The notes under the pieces were generated by a model that searched no databases, was not told where the DNA came from, and saw only the letters and a program-made list of their open reading frames with translations. Position numbers and translations under genes: made by a program. This document shows positions 1 to 5,602 of a DNA stretch of 6,551 nucleotides, one piece after another. This DNA comes from RGIG4103 sp045644605 (GTDB taxonomy: Bacteria > Bacillota > Clostridia > RUG12999). The DNA lies in the NCBI GenBank assembly GCA_045644605.1, contig JAZRHB010000090.1, positions 1 to 6,551 on the forward strand, given 5' to 3'. Numbering within the stretch: the first letter of the stretch is position 1; each line of letters starts with the position of its first letter.

Positions 1-210
1 AATGTTGCGCAGTCCCCGTTTTTGAGCTATTTTGATATGAACGGTCAGGAGCATATAACCTGGTTTGAGGATGCAAGAAGTATCCAGGCAAAGCTTGAGC
101 TGATTGAAAAATATAACCTTTCCGGACCAAGCTACTGGACGGTAATGACATATTTCCCGCCTAACTGGACACTTATCCGCACTCAGTACGACGTACGGAA
201 AAACATTTGA
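1..210 (+). CDS. Glycoside hydrolase family 18 protein, C-terminal fragment (5' end outside window)
   Basis: Reading frame 1 is open from the first base to the TGA at 208-210 and gives 69 residues with no start codon needed, so the gene begins upstream of the window. The fragment resembles the last part of the GH18 barrel found in clostridial and Bacillus spore-cortex or cell-wall hydrolases (YaaH/SleL-like): an HITWFEDARSI stretch at residues 18-28, then KLELI, a YNLSGPSYW stretch, and a final FPPNW followed by a short basic end. In this family the W-[YF]-[ED]-D-x-x-S segment and the following helix and last strand close the TIM barrel. The catalytic DxxDxDxE motif would lie upstream and cannot be checked, nor can any LysM or signal peptide. 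Likely role (inference): hydrolysis of N-acetylglucosaminyl linkages in peptidoglycan, outside the cell or in the spore cortex. A TTG at 22 is just an internal leucine codon. Confidence 0.8.
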   Translation, partial: NVAQSPFLSYFDMNGQEHITWFEDARSIQAKLELIEKYNLSGPSYWTVMTYFPPNWTLIRTQYDVRKNI

Positions 211-215
211 ATAAT

Positions 216-241
216 AAAAACCCCGCAGATGCGGGGTTTTT
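216..241. terminator. Bidirectional rho-independent terminator between the GH18 gene and queT
   Basis: An A-tract and ccccgc (216-226), a four-base agat loop (227-230) and gcggggttttt (231-241) form an 11-pair stem with a GC-rich core. The T-run serves the plus-strand GH18 gene, whose stop is 6 bases upstream. Read on the other strand, the A-run becomes a T-run and serves queT, whose stop lies 4 bases away. This is the usual arrangement for two convergent genes sharing one terminator. Confidence 0.93.
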
Positions 242-244
242 GTT

Positions 245-730
245 TTAAAATAAATTATTTTTCTTTAAATATTTCACAAGCGGGTACCCAAGTGCATAGC
301 ATACGATAATTTCGCCTGCGGCTACGGTAAGCATATTTCCTATGAAGATAAACGGTTTTGCCGCTATGTCCGAATAGAAAAATGTAATTATCGAACCAAT
401 TATAAGACCGTTGAATACTGCAGGCATTGCAAGTGCAAGCTTTGGTTTGTTTCTTAAAAGATATGTGCAAAGCGCCGCAAGAAATGTGGCAAGTGTTCCA
501 AACGGCAAATCAAGTGCCAGCATAGGACTTGCAAGGTTTGAAATTGCGCATCCTACGGTAAGTCCCGCTATTGCCCACGGATTAATAAGCGGAAATACGG
601 TTAAAACCTCCGATACCCGGAGTTGAAGAGGACCGAACGACAGTGCCGAAAGCCCCGGCACAAGTGTCAAAATTGCATAGAGGCACGCAATTATGCCTGC
701 AAACGCCAGATTTTTTACGTTTGTTTTCAT
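245..730 (-). CDS. queT: QueT family queuosine-precursor ECF transporter substrate-binding (S) component
   Basis: A 161-residue, very hydrophobic membrane protein with about five or six predicted helices. It carries the QueT-family signature: LQLRVSEVL around residues 36-43, then a GLTVGCAISNL segment (56-66) and a DLPFGTLATFLAA segment (74-86). QueT is the S-component of an energy-coupling-factor transporter that imports a queuosine precursor (preQ1 or related) across the cytoplasmic membrane, sharing the EcfA/EcfT module encoded elsewhere. An ATG at 775 is in frame but lies inside the upstream riboswitch and has no ribosome site. The ATG at 730 has AAAGGG 7 bases upstream (738-743) and begins MKTNVKNLAFAG, as family members do. 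The gene is monocistronic, with its own promoter, leader and terminator. Regulation by preQ1 is strongly suggested by the leader. The transported species is inferred from family and riboswitch. Confidence 0.92.
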   Translation of the reverse strand: MKTNVKNLAFAGIIACLYAILTLVPGLSALSFGPLQLRVSEVLTVFPLINPWAIAGLTVGCAISNLASPMLALDLPFGTLATFLAALCTYLLRNKPKLALAMPAVFNGLIIGSIITFFYSDIAAKPFIFIGNMLTVAAGEIIVCYALGYPLVKYLKKNNLF

Positions 731-737
731 TTTTATT

Positions 738-797
738 CCCTTTCTTGTTTTGTTTATAGTCAGGTAGGCCACCAAAAGCAGCTGTCTGCGACTGACT
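738..797 (-). promoter_or_regulatory. preQ1-I-like riboswitch in the queT leader, with a hairpin inserted in its loop
   Basis: Read on the minus strand, AGUCAG (797-792) pairs with CUGACU (763-758) as stem P1. After P1 comes UCGCAG (791-786), and just before the 3' strand comes UAC (766-764). The A-rich tail AACAAAACAAG (754-744) then runs into the AAAGGG ribosome site (743-738). From memory, the Thermoanaerobacter tengcongensis preQ1-I aptamer has the same GUCGCAG loop, the ligand-pairing C just before P1', and the same AACAAAACAAG tail. The difference is that only about 3 bases separate GCAG from that C in the Tte aptamer, against 21 here. The extra bases include GCUGC-UUUUG-GUGGC (782-768), a possible 5-pair hairpin. 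The tail abuts the ribosome site and no intrinsic terminator precedes the start, so control is probably at translation initiation: preQ1 bound, ribosome site masked, importer off. Confidence 0.8.
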
Positions 798-802
798 TTT
801 TT

Positions 803-831
803 ATTATATCGCCGCTTTCCTTTTTTGTCAA
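803..831 (-). promoter_or_regulatory. Consensus sigma-A promoter for queT
   Basis: On the minus strand there is a perfect TTGACA (831-826), a 17-base spacer and a perfect TATAAT (808-803). Counting 6-7 bases downstream puts the transcription start near 797-796, exactly where riboswitch stem P1 begins, so the aptamer would occupy the very 5' end of the mRNA. Both hexamers match consensus fully, which suggests strong basal transcription with control left to the riboswitch. Confidence 0.9.
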
Positions 832-836
832 GAACA

Positions 837-865
837 TTGACAATTTTTGGACAGGAGTATATAAT
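837..865 (+). promoter_or_regulatory. Consensus sigma-A promoter for the zinc-ribbon/beta-propeller gene
   Basis: TTGACA (837-842), a 17-base spacer and TATAAT (860-865), both hexamers perfect. Expected start of transcription is near 872, leaving a leader of about 38 bases before the ATG at 910. It is back to back with the queT promoter: the two -35 boxes are only 5 bases apart (832-836). Confidence 0.9.
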
Positions 866-909
866 ATTTAATATATGAAAAAATAAAAATCAGGAAAGGA
901 CGATTTTTT

Positions 910-2730
910 ATGATATGCGAAAATTGTGGCAAAGAATTTGATGATGAGCTTCAGTTTTGTCCCGAATGCGATAAGGAAGAGGACGAATTTGAAGAGCTTG
1001 AAATTCCCGAAGATGAAGATATAGCCGAAGAAGAGCCTGAAACGGAGGAATATTCCGAAGATGAGCTTGATCTGCTAGAAGACGAAGATGATGATGAGGA
1101 AGATTTTGAGGTTGACCTTTATGACGACTCCAAAAAGCTTCCGAAAGCGTTTAAAATAGTTGCTATAGTGGTTGCGGCTATTCTTGTTATTGTAGTCGGA
1201 TTATCCGTTTTCTACGGCGTTATCCGTCCGGATATTGACTCTCCTGTGGCATCCTGGTTCGACGATGGACGAGATACAAAGCCGCTTGTTTACACAAAAC
1301 AGATTGCAGGCGGATTTGCCCTTTATGTGAACGAAACACAGCTTGTTAATTTTGGACCACAGATAAAATCATATACAGAATATGTGAATTTTGTTACCGG
1401 CGAAAATGACGTTTACTATATTGACAACGACGCACTTTACTGGTACGGTATCGGTAAAAAAGCACCCGTCAAGGTAGCAGACAGCGTTGATACATCAAGC
1501 GTAGTAATGTGTAAAAACGGAAAAAGAATTCTTTATACAGCTTCCGAAGCTGAATCCACCATTCTTTATTCCTATATTGCCGGAAAATCGCCCGTTATGG
1601 TTGCCATTCTCCCCTGCGAATCAAACGCTTTTTATATGCCTCACTACGGTTTCCGCGGCGAAACAAGTAAGTTCTGGTTTATAAATGCCGAAAGCCAGGT
1701 TGATAATGGTGAGCTTTATACTGCAGGCTATTTCGGCGCACCAAAGCTTGTTTATGATGAAATTGGTTCTGTTGTTTATTATTCCGGAAAATATGACGCA
1801 CTTGTTTATACCGTAAACAAGGGTATGGATATAGAACTTGACCTCCGCATAAATGGCGGCGAGCCGGTTCTTATGAGTACAAATCTGACAGGTGTGGCAG
1901 AACCTATGATTATCAATTCTCCAAACGAGGGCGTTGCATATATCGGTCAGGGGAACGGCATTACAAATACATTATTCTTCCAGCCGTTTGACGGTTCTGC
2001 ACTAAAAACAATTGATACAGGAATTACTGAAATTGTAAGTCCGGAAGATATTACCGGCGCCACACAAAACCGTGTAGCTTATTATGACCATAGCACATTT
2101 GTAAAAAACACCGATGCAATTTGTGCTCTTAAAGGAAACAAACTTGCCGTAAGCCGCGATACAAATGCTTTGCAAATCTTCCCCGGACTTAACCCGTTTT
2201 CTTCGTTCCCGCAATTTGATAATGCAACAAATACTGCCGCATATCTTATAAACGGCTCACAACTTATGCTTACAAAATACGAAGCAGGCACGTGGTCTAA
2301 CCCCGTAACTGTTGCGGATTCGGTTTACACATACCGCATAAGCAGAAACGGAAAAGCCCTTGCATATACAGTGAAAAATACAAACAACACATTCTCTCTT
2401 TATCTGTACGATGTGGACTCAGGCAAACAGCAGCTTCTTACATCAAATGCTGTTTCAAATATTGAGTTTGACCCGCAAACAGCCGAAACACTTATTTTTG
2501 CAAGTGATTACGATGCGGCGTCGCAGAGTGCAACCGCATATTATTACACAAACGGAAAAGCGGCTTATGAAGTAAGCTCCGAAACAAAAGGTCTTACAAT
2601 ACAGTCCGACAGAATTATAATTACAAAATCCAATCCTTCTAATGCATCGCTTTGGGATTGCTACACACTTGATAAAAACCACAAGCTTTCACCGATTGCA
2701 ACTGCCGCGGCAATATATAACGCATATTAA
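910..2730 (+). CDS. Membrane-anchored zinc-ribbon protein with acidic linker and beta-propeller-like ectodomain
   Basis: A 606-residue protein with no named homologue that I recognise. Residues 1-20 form a short zinc ribbon with cysteines at 3, 6, 17 and 20 (CxxC...CxxC). Residues 21-75 are extremely acidic, about 35 Asp/Glu in 55, and probably disordered. Lysines at 76, 77, 79 and 82 precede one transmembrane helix at about 83-104. The remaining 500 residues are rich in Tyr, Thr, Asn and short beta-strand patterns (DVYYID, GKRILYTA, GVAYIGQ, GKALAYTV, ETLIFASDY), as in TolB/PD40-like propellers. The positive-inside rule places the zinc ribbon and acidic stretch in the cytoplasm and the propeller outside. 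The start has a strong AGGAAAGGA site (892-900), 9 bases upstream. It is transcribed alone from its own promoter and closed by its own terminator. Function is unknown; a surface sensor, scaffold or ligand-binding role is only a guess. No catalytic motif was seen. Confidence 0.85.
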   Translation: MICENCGKEFDDELQFCPECDKEEDEFEELEIPEDEDIAEEEPETEEYSEDELDLLEDEDDDEEDFEVDLYDDSKKLPKAFKIVAIVVAAILVIVVGLSVFYGVIRPDIDSPVASWFDDGRDTKPLVYTKQIAGGFALYVNETQLVNFGPQIKSYTEYVNFVTGENDVYYIDNDALYWYGIGKKAPVKVADSVDTSSVVMCKNGKRILYTASEAESTILYSYIAGKSPVMVAILPCESNAFYMPHYGFRGETSKFWFINAESQVDNGELYTAGYFGAPKLVYDEIGSVVYYSGKYDALVYTVNKGMDIELDLRINGGEPVLMSTNLTGVAEPMIINSPNEGVAYIGQGNGITNTLFFQPFDGSALKTIDTGITEIVSPEDITGATQNRVAYYDHSTFVKNTDAICALKGNKLAVSRDTNALQIFPGLNPFSSFPQFDNATNTAAYLINGSQLMLTKYEAGTWSNPVTVADSVYTYRISRNGKALAYTVKNTNNTFSLYLYDVDSGKQQLLTSNAVSNIEFDPQTAETLIFASDYDAASQSATAYYYTNGKAAYEVSSETKGLTIQSDRIIITKSNPSNASLWDCYTLDKNHKLSPIATAAAIYNAY

Positions 2731-2736
2731 AATATC

Positions 2737-2764
2737 AAAAACCGCCGAAATCGGCGGTTTTTTT
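2737..2764 (+). terminator. Rho-independent terminator after the zinc-ribbon/propeller gene
   Basis: An A-run and accgccg (2737-2747), an aaat loop (2748-2751) and cggcggt running into seven Ts (2752-2764). The stem is GC-rich with seven core pairs extended by A-T pairs. It begins 6 bases after the TAA at 2728-2730 and separates this gene from the downstream operon. The leading A-run could give weak activity on the other strand, but no minus-strand gene ends here. Confidence 0.93.
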
Positions 2765-2775
2765 ATTGTAATATA

Positions 2776-2804
2776 TTGAAATTAATATAAATATGTGTTA
2801 TAAT
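2776..2804 (+). promoter_or_regulatory. Sigma-A promoter with extended -10 for the ywlE-rimI-mnmG-rsmG-era operon
   Basis: TTGAAA (2776-2781, five of six consensus bases), a 17-base spacer and a perfect TATAAT (2799-2804). TGT directly before it gives the extended -10 TGnTATAAT. Transcription should start near 2811, about 40 bases before the ATG at 2852. It sits directly after the preceding terminator, so it is the only evident promoter for the five genes downstream. Confidence 0.83.
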
Positions 2805-2851
2805 TACTCTAACTATGTGATTTTCTACTTATATATAATGGTGGTGAAAGG

Positions 2852-3280
2852 ATGAAAAAGATAGTTTTTGTTTGTACGGGAAATACATGCCGCAGTCCTA
2901 TGGCGGAGGCGCTTTTTAATTTTTATGCAAAAAAAGCGGATATTCCCGCTGCCGCTACGTCTGCCGGAATTTTTGTAACAGAAAGCCGCATCAACAAAAA
3001 CAGTGTTATCGCTATGGCAGACTTTGGAATTGACATTTCATCGCAAATTCCCATTCAGCTTGAGGATTATCTTGTTTCTGCTGCCGATTATATTATTACA
3101 ATGACGGCATCGCACAAGGCATACCTTATTGCAAACGGATTTCCGTCCGCAAAAATCTTTACCCTTTATGAAATGGCGGGCGAGTCGGGCGATATAAGTG
3201 ACCCGTATGGTCTTGACCTTGAAACATATAAGAAAACTGCCGCAGAAATAAATGAACTTGTGCAGAAAATAAGATTATGA
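2852..3280 (+). CDS. ywlE: Low-molecular-weight phosphatase, probable protein arginine phosphatase (YwlE-like)
   Basis: A 142-residue cytoplasmic enzyme of the low-molecular-weight protein tyrosine phosphatase fold. The P-loop is at residues 8-15, CTGNTCRS, with nucleophile Cys8 and phosphate-binding Arg14, followed by PMAE. The general acid is Asp117 in DPYG (117-120). Thr12 in the P-loop corresponds to Thr11 of Bacillus YwlE, which in that enzyme favours phosphoarginine over phosphotyrosine, so removal of McsB-type arginine phosphate is the best guess. Length is close to YwlE (about 150). The start is supported by GGTGGTGA (2840-2847), one mismatch from GGAGGTGA, 4 bases before the ATG. The stop overlaps the rimI start by 4 bases (ATGA). 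A tyrosine phosphatase role cannot be excluded, since no mcsB is in view. Confidence 0.87.
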   Translation: MKKIVFVCTGNTCRSPMAEALFNFYAKKADIPAAATSAGIFVTESRINKNSVIAMADFGIDISSQIPIQLEDYLVSAADYIITMTASHKAYLIANGFPSAKIFTLYEMAGESGDISDPYGLDLETYKKTAAEINELVQKIRL

Positions 3281-3735
3281 TTATAGATTATTTAAAACCC
3301 GAATATGTTCCGCAGGTTGCGGAAATTGAAAAATCGTGTTTTTCGCTTCCCTGGTCGAAGGATGCGTTTTATGGCGAGCTTGATAATTCGCTTGCAACGT
3401 ATGTTATTGCAGTTGAAGGTAAAACCGTTCTCGGTTTTGCGGGCGTTCATATCATCGCAGGCGAAGGGTATATTACAAATATTGCCGTAATTGAAAGCGC
3501 AAGACGGCGCGGCACAGGTAAGGCGATGCTTGAAAGAATTATTGACATTTGCAGAGAAAAAAAGTGTGCTTTTCTTACACTTGAAGTGCGCGTATCAAAT
3601 ACAGCCGCACGCTCGCTTTATGAAAAGCTCGGTTTTGAAACCCTCGGCATCCGCAAAGACTTTTACGAAAAGCCCACCGAAGATGCCGTAATTATGACAC
3701 TTACATTTAAGGATGGTAACAATGACGCAGTTTGA
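3277..3735 (+). CDS. rimI: Ribosomal protein S18-alanine N-acetyltransferase (GNAT family)
   Basis: A 152-residue GNAT enzyme that transfers acetyl from acetyl-CoA to the N-terminal alanine of ribosomal protein S18 (family knowledge). The hallmarks are YITNIAV (65-71), the acetyl-CoA pyrophosphate loop RRRGTGKA (77-83), LEVRVSN (102-108), SLYEKLGF (113-120), and the ending RKDFYEKPTEDAVIM. Glu103 and Tyr115 fall at the positions of the E. coli RimI catalytic pair. No ribosome site is visible before the ATG at 3277. It overlaps the ywlE stop in an ATGA, so translation probably depends on termination-reinitiation. In many Firmicutes rimI lies in a tsaE-tsaB-rimI-tsaD cluster; here it stands with ywlE and mnmG instead. 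Another protein N-acetyltransferase of the same clade is possible but less likely. Confidence 0.9.
   Translation: MIIDYLKPEYVPQVAEIEKSCFSLPWSKDAFYGELDNSLATYVIAVEGKTVLGFAGVHIIAGEGYITNIAVIESARRRGTGKAMLERIIDICREKKCAFLTLEVRVSNTAARSLYEKLGFETLGIRKDFYEKPTEDAVIMTLTFKDGNNDAV
3709..3713 (+). promoter_or_regulatory. Ribosome binding site that fixes the mnmG start
   Basis: AAGGA lies inside the end of rimI, 8 bases before the ATG at 3722, which is ideal spacing. The earlier in-frame ATG at 3713 overlaps this site and has no room for one of its own, so the protein should begin MTQFDAGKYD. Confidence 0.75.
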
Positions 3736-5602
3736 TGCAGGAAAATATGATATCGCCGTTATAGGCGGCGGCCACGCAGGATATGAAGCCGCATTTGCAG
3801 GCGCAAGACTTGGTCTTAAGGTTATTATGTTTGCAATCAACCTTGACAGTGTTGCAAATATGCCGTGTAACCCCAACATAGGCGGTACGGCAAAGGGGCA
3901 CCTTGTACGTGAGATTGATGCGCTCGGCGGCGAAATGGGTAAGGTTGCGGACGCTACCTTTATCCAGTCGCGTATGCTGAACCGCGGCAAAGGCCCTGCG
4001 GTACATTCACTTCGTGCGCAGATTGACAGACGCCGTTACAGCGAAGAGGTAAAGCACCGTCTTGAGCTTCAGGAAAATTTAGATATCCGTCAGGCGGAAG
4101 TAATCGAAATTCTGTTTAATGACGATAATTCCGTACGCGCCGTTGTTACTCATACGGGCGGCGTTTATGAATGCCGTGCGGCAATTATTGCATCGGGTAC
4201 ATACCTGAAAGGCAGAATTATACTTGGCGAAGTTAATTACAGCGGCGGTCCCGACGGGATGTTCCCCGCAAACGAGCTTTCCGAATGTCTTAAAAATGCG
4301 GGTATTGAACTGATGAGGTTTAAAACAGGTACTCCCGCAAGAATAAAAGCTTCTTCCGTTGACTATTCTGTTATGGAAGAGCAGCTTGGCGATGATGAAA
4401 TTGTCCCCTTTTCTTTTGAAACCGAAAGAGAAGGGCTTGAAAATAAGGTTAAATGCCATTTGACCTATACAAACGAAGAAACACACACCATAATACGTGA
4501 TAATCTGCACCGTTCTCCGCTTTATTCGGGCGTGATTGAAGGTGTAGGCCCGAGGTACTGCCCGTCAATTGAAGATAAGGTGGTGCGTTTTGCGGATAAG
4601 GAACGCCATCAGGTGTTTGTTGAGCCGATGGGACTTACCACAGAAGAAATGTATGTTCAGGGAATGAGTTCTTCACTCCCCGAAGAAGTGCAGACAAAAA
4701 TGCTCCGCAGCATAAAAGGTCTTGAAAATGCGGTGGTTATGCGTGCGGCATATGCAATTGAATACGATTGTGTAAATCCGCTGCAGCTTTATCCTACACT
4801 TGAATTTAAAAACCATTCCGGACTTTACGGTGCAGGTCAGTTCAACGGCACATCGGGTTATGAAGAAGCCGGTGCGCAGGGACTTGTTGCAGGAATAAAT
4901 GCGGCACTTAAAATAAAGGGGCAGGAGCCGCTTATTCTGCCTCGTTCGGAATCATATATAGGCACGCTTATTGACGACCTTGTTACAAAAGGCACAAACG
5001 ACCCCTACCGAATGATGACATCGAGAAGTGAATACAGACTTATTCTTCGTCAGGACAATGCCGATGCACGTCTTACACCGACAGGTCATAAAATAGGTCT
5101 TATTTCTGACGAAAGGTATAATAAATTCCTTGAAAAAGAAGCGGCAGTTGAAAAGGAAATAAAACGCCTTGAAAAACTTGTTATCCCGCCAAGCGAAAAG
5201 GTGCTTTCGTTCCTTTATGAAAAAGGCTCAACAAGGATTGCAACAGGCATAAAAGCGGACGAGCTTCTTCGCCGTCCCGAAATTTTCTATGCCGATTTGA
5301 AAAATATAACCGAAATGCCGGGCCTCCCTTATGATGTGGCAGAACAGGTTGAAATAAGAATTAAATATTCGGGATATATTAAGCGCCAGAGCGCTCAGGT
5401 TGAGCAGTTTAAAAAGCTTGAGAGCAAAAAAATGCCGCCTGATATCAACTATATGGACATAAACGGACTTCGTATTGAAGCACGGCAAAAGCTTGATGCG
5501 GTGCGTCCTGCATCGGTTGGGCAGGCATCACGCATATCGGGGGTTTCGCCGTCGGATATTGCGGTGCTTCTTATATATCTTGAAAATTACGGGAGAAATT
5601 AA
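3722..5602 (+). CDS. mnmG: tRNA uridine-5-carboxymethylaminomethyl(34) synthesis enzyme MnmG (GidA)
   Basis: A 626-residue flavoprotein; E. coli MnmG has 629, so it is full length. With MnmE it uses FAD, NADH and methylenetetrahydrofolate to install the carboxymethylaminomethyl group on U34 of tRNAs reading split codon boxes. Visible hallmarks: the FAD dinucleotide loop GGGHAG (15-20), PCNPNIGGTAKGHLVREID (48-66) with the conserved Cys49, GPAVHSLRAQ (91-100), RYCPSIEDK (278-286) with the second conserved Cys280, GTSGYEEAGAQG (376-387), TSRSEYRLILRQDNADARL (433-451), and the helical MnmE-binding C-terminal domain ending in SGVSPSDIAVLL. It overlaps rimI by 14 bases and its stop overlaps the rsmG start by one base (TAATG). 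mnmE, often the partner upstream of mnmG, is not in this window. Confidence 0.97.
   Translation: MTQFDAGKYDIAVIGGGHAGYEAAFAGARLGLKVIMFAINLDSVANMPCNPNIGGTAKGHLVREIDALGGEMGKVADATFIQSRMLNRGKGPAVHSLRAQIDRRRYSEEVKHRLELQENLDIRQAEVIEILFNDDNSVRAVVTHTGGVYECRAAIIASGTYLKGRIILGEVNYSGGPDGMFPANELSECLKNAGIELMRFKTGTPARIKASSVDYSVMEEQLGDDEIVPFSFETEREGLENKVKCHLTYTNEETHTIIRDNLHRSPLYSGVIEGVGPRYCPSIEDKVVRFADKERHQVFVEPMGLTTEEMYVQGMSSSLPEEVQTKMLRSIKGLENAVVMRAAYAIEYDCVNPLQLYPTLEFKNHSGLYGAGQFNGTSGYEEAGAQGLVAGINAALKIKGQEPLILPRSESYIGTLIDDLVTKGTNDPYRMMTSRSEYRLILRQDNADARLTPTGHKIGLISDERYNKFLEKEAAVEKEIKRLEKLVIPPSEKVLSFLYEKGSTRIATGIKADELLRRPEIFYADLKNITEMPGLPYDVAEQVEIRIKYSGYIKRQSAQVEQFKKLESKKMPPDINYMDINGLRIEARQKLDAVRPASVGQASRISGVSPSDIAVLLIYLENYGRN

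Noticed and set aside
731..775. Longer queT beginning at the ATG at 775 (15 extra residues)
   Set aside because: That start lies within the riboswitch, has no ribosome site, and adds a polar stretch not expected in QueT. The ATG at 730 has a well-spaced AAAGGG.
738..797. queT leader as a preQ1-II or preQ1-III riboswitch
   Set aside because: The loop and tail match the short preQ1-I (Tte) aptamer closely. I see no larger multi-stem layout as in the other two classes.
623..871. Plus-strand open frame across the start of queT and its leader
   Set aside because: It runs through the queT coding region, the riboswitch and both promoters in antisense, and its composition is Cys/Lys-rich with no family resemblance.
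3713..3721. mnmG starting at the ATG at 3713
   Set aside because: It overlaps the only ribosome site (AAGGA, 3709-3713). The ATG at 3722 has ideal spacing.
4079..4510. Antisense open frame of 143 codons inside mnmG
   Set aside because: The plus strand is plainly coding MnmG. The antisense frame has no ribosome site, promoter or recognisable domain. The same holds for the other antisense frames (for example 3595-3990, 5571-5912 and 6206-6517).
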